Under the pieces are notes generated by a model. It had not been told where the DNA came from, did no database searches, and saw only the letters and a list, made by a program, of their open reading frames with translations. DNA of 23,312 nt, taken from contig CAJTMR010000035.1 in NCBI GenBank assembly GCA_910577325.1, forward strand, positions 1 through 23,312. The letters run 5' to 3'. The position numbers and the translations under genes were made by a program. This DNA comes from an uncultured Parabacteroides sp. (GTDB taxonomy: Bacteria > Bacteroidota > Bacteroidia > Bacteroidales > Tannerellaceae). Positions 14,652 through 22,182 of this stretch are shown piece by piece; position 1 is the stretch's first letter, and each line of letters begins with the position of its first letter.

Positions 14652-15281
14652 ATGGGATTATTATCGAATAAGAATAAAGAGGTTCTGGTAGGTCCGCTTA
14701 GTGTCAACAATCCGGTGGTTGTCCAGATGTTGGGTATTTGTTCTGCGTTGGCTGTGACATCTAAGTTGGAACCGGCTATTGTAATGGGTATTTCAGTAAC
14801 GGCTGTCGTTGCTTTTGCCAATGTGATTATTTCCTTGATTCGTAACACGATTCCCAACCGTATCCGTATTATCGTGCAGTTGGTTGTTGTGGCTGCGTTG
14901 GTAACAATTGTCAGTGAAGTGCTGAAAGCGTTTGCTTACGATGTAAACAAACAGCTTTCCGTGTTTGTGGGGCTGATCATTACCAACTGTATCCTGATGG
15001 GACGCCTGGAAGCGTTTGCGTTGGGTAACGGCCCGTGGGAATCGTTCCTTGACGGTATCGGTAACGGTCTGGGCTACGCGTTGATTCTGGTTATCGTCGG
15101 TTTCTTCCGCGAACTGCTGGGTTCAGGTACATTGCTGGGTTCCCAGGTAATTCCGCAGGCCTTTTACGATTTTGGTTATGTGAACAACGGCTTGATGATT
15201 TTGCCTCCGATGGCATTGATCGTAATCGCTGTGATTATTTGGGTTCATCGTGCTCGTAACAAAGAACTTCAGGAAAATTAA
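14652..15281 (+). CDS. nqrD: Na+-translocating NADH:quinone reductase subunit D
   Basis: 209 residues, the usual length, with about six membrane segments. NqrD and NqrE form a pseudo-symmetric pair that holds an intramembrane iron-sulfur centre. The conserved ligand cysteines are C30 (LGICSAL) and C113 (ITNCILMGR). FFRELLGSG is also typical of the NqrD/RnfE family. It starts 4 bp after nqrC, implying coupled translation. Confidence 0.96.
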   Translation: MGLLSNKNKEVLVGPLSVNNPVVVQMLGICSALAVTSKLEPAIVMGISVTAVVAFANVIISLIRNTIPNRIRIIVQLVVVAALVTIVSEVLKAFAYDVNKQLSVFVGLIITNCILMGRLEAFALGNGPWESFLDGIGNGLGYALILVIVGFFRELLGSGTLLGSQVIPQAFYDFGYVNNGLMILPPMALIVIAVIIWVHRARNKELQEN

Positions 15282-15307
15282 TGCTAAACGATTAAACGAA
15301 TAATAGA

Positions 15308-15925
15308 ATGGAAGAATTATTAAGCACATTTGTCCGCTCGATTTTTGTAGACAACATGATTTTCGCATACTACTTAGGTATGTGTTCTTTCGTGGCTGTT
15401 TCCAAGAATGTGAAGACTGCTTTAGGATTAGGTATAGCAGTGACATTCGTTCTTTTGTGTACACTGCCGATCAACTATATGCTTGAAAATTATGTACTGA
15501 AAGAAGGTGCATTGAGTTGGTTGGGGCCGGATTTCGCTAATGTAAATCTGAGCTTCCTTGCGTTTATCATCTTTATCGCCGTTATTGCCTCTTTTGTGCA
15601 GTTGGTAGAGATGGTTATCGAGAAGTTTTCTCCTTCTCTATATGCTTCCCTGGGTATCTTTTTGCCGCTGATCGCCGTAAACTGTGCTATCCTGGGTGGT
15701 TCTCTGTTTATGCAACAGAAAGCATTCCCGAATGTAGGGGTTGCAACTGTATATGGCTTAGGTTCTGGTATCGGATGGTTGCTGGCTATCGTCGGTATGG
15801 CGGCTATTCGTGAAAAACTGGCATATTCGGATATCCCCAAACCGTTGAAAGGTCTTGGTATTACCTTTATCATCACCGGTCTCATGGGTATGGCCTTTAT
15901 GTGCTTCTCAGGTCTTAAGATTTAA
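15308..15925 (+). CDS. nqrE: Na+-translocating NADH:quinone reductase subunit E
   Basis: 205 residues, full length, about six membrane segments arranged inversely to NqrD. The cluster-binding cysteines are C26 (LGMCSFVA) and C126 (AVNCAILGG). Membership in NqrE rather than RnfA is supported by its place in an nqrABCDEF order. It follows nqrD by 26 bp. Confidence 0.96.
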   Translation: MEELLSTFVRSIFVDNMIFAYYLGMCSFVAVSKNVKTALGLGIAVTFVLLCTLPINYMLENYVLKEGALSWLGPDFANVNLSFLAFIIFIAVIASFVQLVEMVIEKFSPSLYASLGIFLPLIAVNCAILGGSLFMQQKAFPNVGVATVYGLGSGIGWLLAIVGMAAIREKLAYSDIPKPLKGLGITFIITGLMGMAFMCFSGLKI

Positions 15926-15953
15926 GTATTAACGCATTAAATAACAGATAAAG

Positions 15954-17240
15954 ATGATTTTATTAATGTCGGGCGGACTTACAATCGCAGCCAGTGCAGT
16001 TGTTTTCTTATTGATCACACTGATTTTGGTAGCTGCACTTTTGTTCGCTAAAGCAAAATTGGTTCCATCCGGAAATGTTAAACTGGAGGTGAATAAAGAA
16101 AAGGAAATAGAAACCCCTATCGGCGGAACGTTGTTGGGCGCTTTGCAGAGTGGTGGTATCTTCTTGTCTTCTGCTTGTGGCGGTGGCGGTAAATGTGGCC
16201 AGTGCCGCGCACAGGTAATCGAAGGTGGTGGAGAAATCCTGCCTACGGAAAAGGGCTTTTTCTCTCGTAAACAGGTCAAAGACCACTGGCGTCTGGCATG
16301 CCAGTGCAAGGTGAAGGAAGATATGGTTGTCCAGGTTCCGGACGAAGTATTCGGTGTAAAGGAATGGGAATGCGAAGTCATCTCCAACAAGAACGTGGCT
16401 ACTTTTATCAAAGAGTTTATCGTGGCATTGCCTAAGGGCGAACACATGGACTTCCTGCCGGGTTCATACGCACAGATCAAGATTCCTGCATACTCGATGG
16501 ATTACAACAAGGATATCGATAAGGCCCTGATCGGTGATGAATATCTGCCGGCATGGGAAAAGTTCGGTTTGTTCACGCTGAAATGCAAGAACGACGAGCC
16601 GACTATTCGTGCATATTCTATGGCTAATTATCCTGCAGAAGGTGACCGTATCATGTTGACGGTTCGTATCGCTACTCCGCCGTTTAAACCGAAACCCGAA
16701 GTAGGCTTCCAGGATGTAATGCCGGGTATCGCTTCTTCTTATATCTTTACCCTGAAACCTGGTGACAAGGTGACGATGAGCGGTCCTTACGGTGATTTCC
16801 ATCCGATCTTCGACTCGAAGAGAGAAATGATGTGGGTCGGCGGTGGTGCCGGTATGGCTCCGCTTCGTGCTCAGATCATGCACATGACGAAGACACTCAA
16901 GACTACAGACCGTAAGATGTCTTATTTCTACGGTGCTCGTGCCTTGAACGAAGTGTTCTATCTGGAAGATTTCCTGGCAATCGAAAAGGAATTCCCGAAC
17001 TTCACATTCCATCTGGCGCTCGACCGTCCGGATCCGGCGGCAGATGCGGCAGGCGTGAAGTATACGGCCGGTTTCGTTCATCAGGTAATCTACGATACAT
17101 ATCTGAAGGATCACGAAGCTCCGGAAGATATCGAATACTACATGTGTGGACCGGGTCCGATGTCAAAGGCTGTGGAAAATATGTTGGACAATCTGGGTGT
17201 GCCGCGTGAAATGTTACATTTCGACGACTTTGGTGCATAA
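15954..17240 (+). CDS. nqrF: Na+-translocating NADH:quinone reductase subunit F
   Basis: 428 residues; the NADH-oxidising entry subunit. An N-terminal membrane helix (about 9-32) is followed by a ferredoxin-type [2Fe-2S] domain with C75, C81, C84 (CGGGGKCGQC) and C116 (RLACQC). The flavin domain has RAYSMAN (219-225) for FAD, and the NADH domain has GGGAGMAP (296-303) and CGPGPM (398-403). Electrons run NADH to FAD to 2Fe-2S and on to the NqrD/E centre. It ends the operon; an intrinsic terminator follows within 30 bp. Confidence 0.97.
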   Translation: MILLMSGGLTIAASAVVFLLITLILVAALLFAKAKLVPSGNVKLEVNKEKEIETPIGGTLLGALQSGGIFLSSACGGGGKCGQCRAQVIEGGGEILPTEKGFFSRKQVKDHWRLACQCKVKEDMVVQVPDEVFGVKEWECEVISNKNVATFIKEFIVALPKGEHMDFLPGSYAQIKIPAYSMDYNKDIDKALIGDEYLPAWEKFGLFTLKCKNDEPTIRAYSMANYPAEGDRIMLTVRIATPPFKPKPEVGFQDVMPGIASSYIFTLKPGDKVTMSGPYGDFHPIFDSKREMMWVGGGAGMAPLRAQIMHMTKTLKTTDRKMSYFYGARALNEVFYLEDFLAIEKEFPNFTFHLALDRPDPAADAAGVKYTAGFVHQVIYDTYLKDHEAPEDIEYYMCGPGPMSKAVENMLDNLGVPREMLHFDDFGA

Positions 17241-17267
17241 CAGGCCATTTAGGCATGACAATAATAG

Positions 17268-17305
17268 AATCGGGGAAGGAAATTTATTCTTTCCCCGATT
17301 TTTTT
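17268..17305 (+). terminator. Intrinsic terminator of the nqr operon
   Basis: AATCGGGGAA (17268-17277) pairs perfectly with TTCCCCGATT (17291-17300), and the stem runs into a T-run to 17305. It lies about 28 bp after nqrF. Confidence 0.9.
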
Positions 17306-17384
17306 AAACCATTCTATAGATTAGCTTGTTATCCTTAAGAATCAAGGGTAGGAAACGACTCGCTACGAAGAAATTATAAAGAAA

Positions 17385-17411
17385 CTGCATTTCTTTTGTA
17401 ATATAATGCAG
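17385..17411. other. Short stem-loop upstream of the small peptide gene
   Basis: CTGCATT (17385-17391) pairs with AATGCAG (17405-17411) around a 13-base loop, followed by CGTTTTG. It could be a weak terminator for run-through from nqr or part of the leader of the next frame. Confidence 0.3.
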
Positions 17412-17467
17412 CGTTTTGCGTTTTGAATACATCATACTTATATATGATATTAAAATTGTAATAGAAT

Positions 17468-17653
17468 ATGAAAGCATTGATATTATCTTTTTTTGCAGTA
17501 ATCTTAGGTTATTCACTTATCTTCAATGAGAAGAAAACAACTGATCGGCCTGTCATAAAGGATAGTAATTCCGTATATGTTGACAGACCTCAAAATATGC
17601 AGATTACTGATTCCATCATGGTTTACAGAGATCAGATTGCATCTGTTCTGTAA
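17468..17653 (+). CDS. Small putative secreted or membrane-anchored peptide
   Basis: A 61-residue frame I do not recognise. The N-terminus has the form of a signal sequence (MK, then a hydrophobic run to about residue 18, LILSFFAVILGYSLIF), and the rest is polar with no cysteine and no obvious motif. It stands alone after the nqr terminator and converges on the HsdR_N gene. TAAAATTG (17451-17458) is an imperfect -7 box so close to the ATG that the leader would be almost absent. The signal-like start argues that it is a gene; the short length keeps this tentative. Confidence 0.45.
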   Translation: MKALILSFFAVILGYSLIFNEKKTTDRPVIKDSNSVYVDRPQNMQITDSIMVYRDQIASVL

Positions 17654-17719
17654 TCATAGCCGGAGTTGTTTGTTTACCTGTAAGAGTTTTTGATTTTTAA
17701 TATACATAAATATCATACC

Positions 17720-18169
17720 TTATAACTGCTGATAATCCGGTATTCTTTCCAAGAAAACATAGCTTTGGCGGTCATAATCGATCCGGCAGCAATAATGGTT
17801 CAAGCCATTGCTTACGATCAGATATTGCACATGCAGAACCATATTGTAACGGGCTATCTGATCGAAAACGGCGTTTGTAATGTTTATATGGGGAGCTTTA
17901 TACTCGACGATGACCAAAGGTTCCAAAAAACGATTGTAAACCACCGTATCGCAGCGTTTGGAAGTCCCGTTCAATTTAACCAATACTTCGTTTGCCAGTA
18001 ATTCTTTCGGAAATTTTTTTAGGGTGATCAGGTAATTGACAAAATGTTGACGTACCCATTCTTCGGGAGTCAAAGCCACATATTTTTGCCGTACAGGATC
18101 GAAGATCATGCGCTTTCCATCTTTTTCTGCTACTTTAGGTGCGAAACCGGGTAAGTTTAATGCAAGCAT
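17720..18169 (-). CDS. Orphan HsdR N-terminal-type nuclease-domain protein
   Basis: 149 residues matching the type I restriction enzyme R N-terminal domain (HSDR_N_2) as a stand-alone protein. TPEEWVRQHFVNYLI (34-48) is typical of the family, and the PD-(D/E)xK core appears as D74 (KRCDTVVYN) with E89-Y-K91 (VIVEYKAP). There is no helicase region and no hsdM or hsdS nearby, so this is not a restriction system by itself. Bacteroidetes genomes often carry this short protein near holA, as here; a role in DNA metabolism is suggested by that context but not shown. Divergent from the AMP nucleosidase gene. Confidence 0.82.
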   Translation of the reverse strand: MLALNLPGFAPKVAEKDGKRMIFDPVRQKYVALTPEEWVRQHFVNYLITLKKFPKELLANEVLVKLNGTSKRCDTVVYNRFLEPLVIVEYKAPHINITNAVFDQIARYNMVLHVQYLIVSNGLNHYCCRIDYDRQSYVFLERIPDYQQL

Positions 18170-18173
18170 TTGT

Positions 18174-18181
18174 TATATTTG
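18174..18181 (+). promoter_or_regulatory. -7 box for the AMP nucleosidase gene
   Basis: TATATTTG is a perfect TAnnTTTG, 42 bp upstream of the ATG at 18224. The -33 side, inside the start of the opposing gene, is poor (TTTA at 18156-18159, spaced too close). Confidence 0.5.
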
Positions 18182-18208
18182 TTCTTTTATTCTGTAGAAA
18201 TAGACCAT

Positions 18209-18216
18209 CAAAGGTA
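18209..18216 (-). promoter_or_regulatory. -7 box for the HsdR_N gene
   Basis: CAAAGGTA reads TACCTTTG on the minus strand, a perfect -7 box about 40 bp upstream of the start at 18169. Its upstream part lies in the first codons of the AMP nucleosidase gene, so the two divergent promoters face back to back within 55 bp. Confidence 0.5.
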
Positions 18217-18223
18217 ATGATTT

Positions 18224-19000
18224 ATGAAAACAAAACAAGAAATTGTCGAGAATTGGTTGCCGCGCTATACAGAGCGGAAGCTGGAAGACTTTGATAAATA
18301 TATCTTGCTTACCAACTTTACGAAGTATGTGGAGTTATTTGCCGACCAATTCAAGGCGCCGGTTTTGGGGTTGAAAAACTCCATGCCGAATGCGTCGTCC
18401 AATGGTATTACAATTATCAATTTTGGAATGGGAAGTGCGAATGCTGCGACAATCATGGATTTGCTATCGGCGATAAAGCCGACTGCCGTCCTCTTTTTGG
18501 GGAAATGCGGAGGATTGAAGAGGGCGAATAACCTGGGAGATTATGTTATGCCGATCGCAGCTATCCGGGGAGAAGGGACTTCGAATGAGTACCTGCCGGC
18601 CGAGGTTCCGTCGCTCCCGGCTTTTTCGATGATGCGTGCCATCTCGTCCGCCATACGTGATCGGGGAAAAGACTATTGGACCGGGACCGTCTATACGACG
18701 AACCGACGGATATGGGAATATGACACTGATTTCAAAAAATACCTTCGCCGTACGCATGCTACAGGTATCGATATGGAGACGGCAACCTTGTTTACCGCTG
18801 GTTTTGCAAACAAGATCCCGACAGGCGCCTTACTGATGGTTTCCGACAAGCCGATGGAAGAAGATGGGGTGAAGACGGAGGCCAGCGACCGTGAGGTTAC
18901 CCGGAACTTCGCGAAGGAACATGTAATGTTGGGAGTGGAAGCGCTTCGCCAGATTATTGATGGAAAAAAGACAATCCGTCACATTCGTTTCAGTTGGTAA
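18224..19000 (+). CDS. amn: AMP nucleosidase, short form
   Basis: 258 residues; hydrolyses AMP to adenine and ribose 5-phosphate in the cytoplasm. The fold is that of the nucleoside phosphorylase family: GMGSANAA (68-75) for phosphate/ribose binding, FLGKCGGL (91-98), the substrate-site strand IDMETATLF (182-190) and the acidic residue D207 in MVSDKP expected to act on the purine. The long Enterobacteria enzyme has an extra N-terminal regulatory domain that is missing here; the short form is the norm in Bacteroidetes. A related nucleosidase or phosphorylase substrate cannot be excluded. holA follows after 24 bp, so the two may be co-transcribed. Confidence 0.87.
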   Translation: MKTKQEIVENWLPRYTERKLEDFDKYILLTNFTKYVELFADQFKAPVLGLKNSMPNASSNGITIINFGMGSANAATIMDLLSAIKPTAVLFLGKCGGLKRANNLGDYVMPIAAIRGEGTSNEYLPAEVPSLPAFSMMRAISSAIRDRGKDYWTGTVYTTNRRIWEYDTDFKKYLRRTHATGIDMETATLFTAGFANKIPTGALLMVSDKPMEEDGVKTEASDREVTRNFAKEHVMLGVEALRQIIDGKKTIRHIRFSW

Positions 19001-19024
19001 TTTTAATTGAAATCATACGTAAAT

Positions 19025-20047
19025 ATGGCAAAAAAGGAACATACATACGAGGAAATATCTCGGGATATTGTTGCAAAAAAATTTGCTCCCGTCTATATAA
19101 TGATGGGCGACGAACCGTTTTTTATGGATCGGATAACCGATCTGCTGCTCGATAATGTATTAGAAGAATCCGAACGGGATTTTAACCAAATTATCATGTA
19201 TGGAGCGGATACGGATGCAGCATCTATAATTAATGCAGCTCGTCGTTTCCCGATGATGTCAAAATATCAGTTAGTGGTGGTCCGGGAAGCTCAATTAATT
19301 CGTGATATCGAGCTTTTGGCAAACTACGTTAAGAACCCCTTAATGTCGACCGTTCTGATCATCAATTACAAGTATAAAAATTTGGATCGTCGTAAAGCGC
19401 TGGCTTCTGCGACGGACAAGATCGGGGTGCTGTTCGAGTCCAAAAAAGTTCCAGACTACAAGATGCCGGCATTTATCGTTTCTTTCATGCAACAGCGTTC
19501 CATAGGAATAGACGGGAAAGCGGCTCAGATGCTTTCCGACTATCTTGGAAACGATTTGAGCCGCTTGGGTAAGGAGTTGGACAAACTGGCATTGCTCTTG
19601 CCTGAGAAAGGCGCAAAACGTATCACGCCGGAATTGGTGGAGCAGAATATCGGAATCAGTAAAGAATACAATAACTTTGAGTTGATCAAAGCACTTGCCA
19701 TGAAGGATATCTTGAAGGCGAACCGGATCGCCCGGTACTTCGAGAAGGATCCGAAAAGTAATCCGATACAGATGACACTTCCTGTATTATTTAACTATTT
19801 TTCAAACCTCCTGATCTGCTACTATACGAAGGATCGTTCTGAAACCGGCCTTATGACAGCACTCGGACTTCGAGGAACATTTCAGGTTAAGGATTACCTT
19901 TCAGGAATGCGAAATTACTCGGCGATGAAAGTGTTTAACCTGATCAGCGATATCCGCATGACGGATGCCCGTTCGAAAGGAGTAGAAAATACTTCCGTAT
20001 CTGATGCGGAACTTTTGAAGGAACTACTTTATAAAATTTTGCACTAA
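19025..20047 (+). CDS. holA: DNA polymerase III delta subunit
   Basis: 340 residues; the clamp-loader subunit that opens the sliding clamp. The N-terminal AAA+-like domain shows VYIMMGDEPFFMDRITDLL (about 23-41), the usual start of HolA, and the middle and C-terminal helical domains include DYLGNDLSRLGKELDKLALL and the ending DAELLKELLYKIL. The frame is open from a TTG at 19007, but the ATG at 19025 gives the standard MAKKEHTYEE start and is preferred. Terminated by a strong hairpin 30 bp later. Confidence 0.93.
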   Translation: MAKKEHTYEEISRDIVAKKFAPVYIMMGDEPFFMDRITDLLLDNVLEESERDFNQIIMYGADTDAASIINAARRFPMMSKYQLVVVREAQLIRDIELLANYVKNPLMSTVLIINYKYKNLDRRKALASATDKIGVLFESKKVPDYKMPAFIVSFMQQRSIGIDGKAAQMLSDYLGNDLSRLGKELDKLALLLPEKGAKRITPELVEQNIGISKEYNNFELIKALAMKDILKANRIARYFEKDPKSNPIQMTLPVLFNYFSNLLICYYTKDRSETGLMTALGLRGTFQVKDYLSGMRNYSAMKVFNLISDIRMTDARSKGVENTSVSDAELLKELLYKILH

Positions 20048-20077
20048 ACGGCTTTTTAATATCTAATCGGTCTTAAG

Positions 20078-20136
20078 AAGAAGCTTTTTCTCTGGAACAA
20101 CAAAAAAGTTGAACCGGATAAAAAGCTTCTTTTTTT
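20078..20136 (+). terminator. Intrinsic terminator after holA
   Basis: AAGAAGCTTTTT (20078-20089) pairs perfectly over 12 bp with AAAAAGCTTCTT (20120-20131) and continues into a T-run to 20136. The 30-base loop has a small inner stem (AAC with GTT). The A-tract and T-tract suggest it could work in both directions. Confidence 0.85.
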
Positions 20137-20890
20137 GTCTTTCAGTCCTTTATTGTCAATTTTACTCTTCAGAGATTTGAATATTTGTCTTTTCCCGAAT
20201 ATCCGTTTACAAAAATCACCAAAATAGAGGAATTAAGGTTCAGTCATATAAAAATATATTGGTTCATAAATCGGATAAACATGAAAGAGACATTTTGTCA
20301 GTAGATGAAATCAATCACTTTATTTGAGTATTGAATTGTAAACTCAATTACGCATGATATAAATGTAAACAGCCATACAAGTATAAAAGACAGTTGTTTT
20401 GTGGTTTAATTTTGTATACATAAAAACAAAAGAATACATTTGTTTCAGTTACATCGTTATTCACAACCTGCGAAAAAATATTTTTACCGATACCTTAAAT
20501 TCTTTTGGTATAAGTAGTGAAAAACCAGTAAATTACATAAGGTAATTAATGTATTTGGTTAATTATTGTGTTACATATGTACATAAGAAGGTCCAAATAG
20601 GTCTATATTTTAGCTATTCATATTTATAATTTGGATGATATCAATAAAATATGAATTATATATAAAGTAAAACTTTAATTTGTTTTTAGCACTGAAACAA
20701 CCTGTTTACAATTCTGACAAGACTGATTATTATTTATATGATACAAATGTATATGTTTAAGTTTATATAATTAAATTGCACAATTGAGAATTATAGTGTA
20801 TATTTGTATCGTTATTGATTTGTATGCATTCATATCTATACATACAGACATAATGTCAGTATTTGAATAAATAAATTAGGATTTATAAAA
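20137..20890. other. AT-rich 754-bp intergenic leader
   Basis: No gene is visible and the base composition is clearly AT-richer than the flanking genes. It contains an inverted repeat TAAAGT-AAA-ACTTTA (20663-20677), which has the size and symmetry of a repressor site, a longer-looped TTGAGT/ACTCAA (20324-20329 with 20342-20347), and two perfect -7 boxes: TAATTTTG (20407-20414) and TATATTTG (20799-20806). No tRNA, rRNA or known riboswitch is recognised. Confidence 0.5.
20775..20806 (+). promoter_or_regulatory. Promoter for the XRE regulator
   Basis: TATATTTG (20799-20806) is a perfect -7 box with ATTG (20775-20778) 20 bases upstream in place of TTTG. This would give a leader of roughly 75-80 bases before the ATG at 20891. 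Confidence 0.55.
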
Positions 20891-21340
20891 ATGATAGGAC
20901 GTATTACCCAAATAATGGAACGTGAAGGTTTAACTCCTTCTAAATTTGCAGAAACAATCGGCATCCAGCGTTCAGCAATGTCACATATTTTGAACGGAAG
21001 AAATAATGTAAGCTTGGATGTCCTTATAAAAATTCTGGATCGATTCACTTATGTGGATTCTGACTGGCTCCTTTTCGGCAAAGGCGAAATGGTACGGGAT
21101 CATGTGTTGATACATCCCGATTTGTTTTCAAATACGGCAAAAAATTCGTCCGAAGGGCAAGCCACTCCTGAATATCGCAAGGAAATGAGGGATAACACAC
21201 CTGAAAATAGTATGAAAACGCCTGTTGTTGAACAAATTATACAACAAGAAACAATTGTCAAAAAAGTAAGTAAAATAATGGTATTCTATTCTGATAATAC
21301 ATTTGAGACTTTTATTTCTGAAAAAAACAAGAAAGAATAG
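20891..21340 (+). CDS. XRE-family transcriptional regulator
   Basis: 149 residues. A Cro/CI-type helix-turn-helix fills about residues 3-60, with the recognition segment in TPSKFAETIGIQRSAMSHIL (15-34) and the family follow-on SLDVLIKILDRF. A linker rich in polar residues leads to a short C-terminal segment (about 122-146, KKVSKIMVFYSDNTFETFIS) predicted as beta-strands, perhaps for dimerisation or ligand binding. It acts as a DNA-binding regulator; its target is unknown. Proteins of this shape are often found just before pyrK in Bacteroidales, as here, which hints at a link with pyrimidine synthesis that is not proven. pyrK has its own promoter overlapping this gene's 3' end. Confidence 0.87.
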   Translation: MIGRITQIMEREGLTPSKFAETIGIQRSAMSHILNGRNNVSLDVLIKILDRFTYVDSDWLLFGKGEMVRDHVLIHPDLFSNTAKNSSEGQATPEYRKEMRDNTPENSMKTPVVEQIIQQETIVKKVSKIMVFYSDNTFETFISEKNKKE

Positions 21341-21345
21341 CTTGT

Positions 21346-21377
21346 TTTGGTTTATATACCATATTCATGTATCTTTG
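21346..21377 (+). promoter_or_regulatory. Consensus promoter of pyrKD
   Basis: TTTG (21346-21349), a 20-base spacer and TATCTTTG (21370-21377) match both Bacteroidetes promoter elements exactly, the best match in the window. Transcription would start about 20 bp before the pyrK ATG at 21403. The -33 box begins 6 bp after the regulator's stop. Confidence 0.8.
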
Positions 21378-21402
21378 TATAGAATTAGACTAATCATATT
21401 AT

Positions 21403-22182
21403 ATGAAGAAGTACATGCTTGACATGAAGGTGACCGAAAACCGCCGCCTTCACAAAAATTACAGCCTGCTTAAATTAACATCTGATCAGATCCTGCCGGA
21501 AATGTTGCCGGGACAGTTCGTACAGGTACGTGTGGATAACTCTCCTACAACATTTCTTCGTCGTCCGATCTCGATTAATTATGTAGACAGAGCAACTAAT
21601 GAGTTGTGGCTGCTCGTTCAGTTGGTCGGTGACGGAACGCGCCGGATGGCTGAGTATAAACCGGGTGATATTGTGAATATCATGTTGCCTTTAGGGAACG
21701 GTTTCACGCTTCCTGCCGATAAAGGGCAAAAATTACTGCTGATCGGTGGTGGAGTCGGGACAGCTCCTATGTTGTTTTTAGGTGCAATTCTGAAAGAGGC
21801 CGGTTATACGCCTGCATTCCTTTTAGGAGCTCGTTCGGGAGAGGATGTGTTACAATTGGAACAGTTCAAACAGTTTGGAGATGTGTATGTTACAACTGAA
21901 GACGGTTCATTGGGCGAAAAGGGATATGTAACTAATCATTCCATCTTGAAAGATGTACATTTCGATCAGATTTACACTTGTGGCCCCAAACCTATGATGG
22001 TGGCTGTCGCTAAATATGCTCATGCAAGTTCTATTGCATGCGAAGTTTCTCTTGAAAACACGATGGCTTGTGGTATAGGCGCTTGCTTATGCTGTGTGGA
22101 GAAGACCAAGGATGAACATCATGTGTGTGTGTGTACTGAAGGACCTGTATTTAATATTAAAAATTTGACATGGCTGAATTAA
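21403..22182 (+). CDS. pyrK: Dihydroorotate dehydrogenase B electron-transfer subunit
   Basis: 259 residues. PyrK passes electrons from PyrD to NAD+ through FAD and a [2Fe-2S] cluster. Flavin site RRPISI (53-58), nucleotide-binding GGGVGTAP (115-122) and CGPKPMM (193-199) are all present. The cluster ligands fit C223, C228, C231 and C244 (MACGIGACLCC and the C-x-EGPVF ending), the family spacing. It overlaps pyrD by 13 bp, so the pair is translated together and most likely assembles as the class 1B heterotetramer. Confidence 0.94.
   Translation: MKKYMLDMKVTENRRLHKNYSLLKLTSDQILPEMLPGQFVQVRVDNSPTTFLRRPISINYVDRATNELWLLVQLVGDGTRRMAEYKPGDIVNIMLPLGNGFTLPADKGQKLLLIGGGVGTAPMLFLGAILKEAGYTPAFLLGARSGEDVLQLEQFKQFGDVYVTTEDGSLGEKGYVTNHSILKDVHFDQIYTCGPKPMMVAVAKYAHASSIACEVSLENTMACGIGACLCCVEKTKDEHHVCVCTEGPVFNIKNLTWLN

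Noticed and set aside
17304..17516. A 70-codon minus-strand frame after the nqr terminator
   Set aside because: It begins over the start of the small plus-strand peptide and ends within the nqr terminator. The composition is that of AT-rich spacer DNA.
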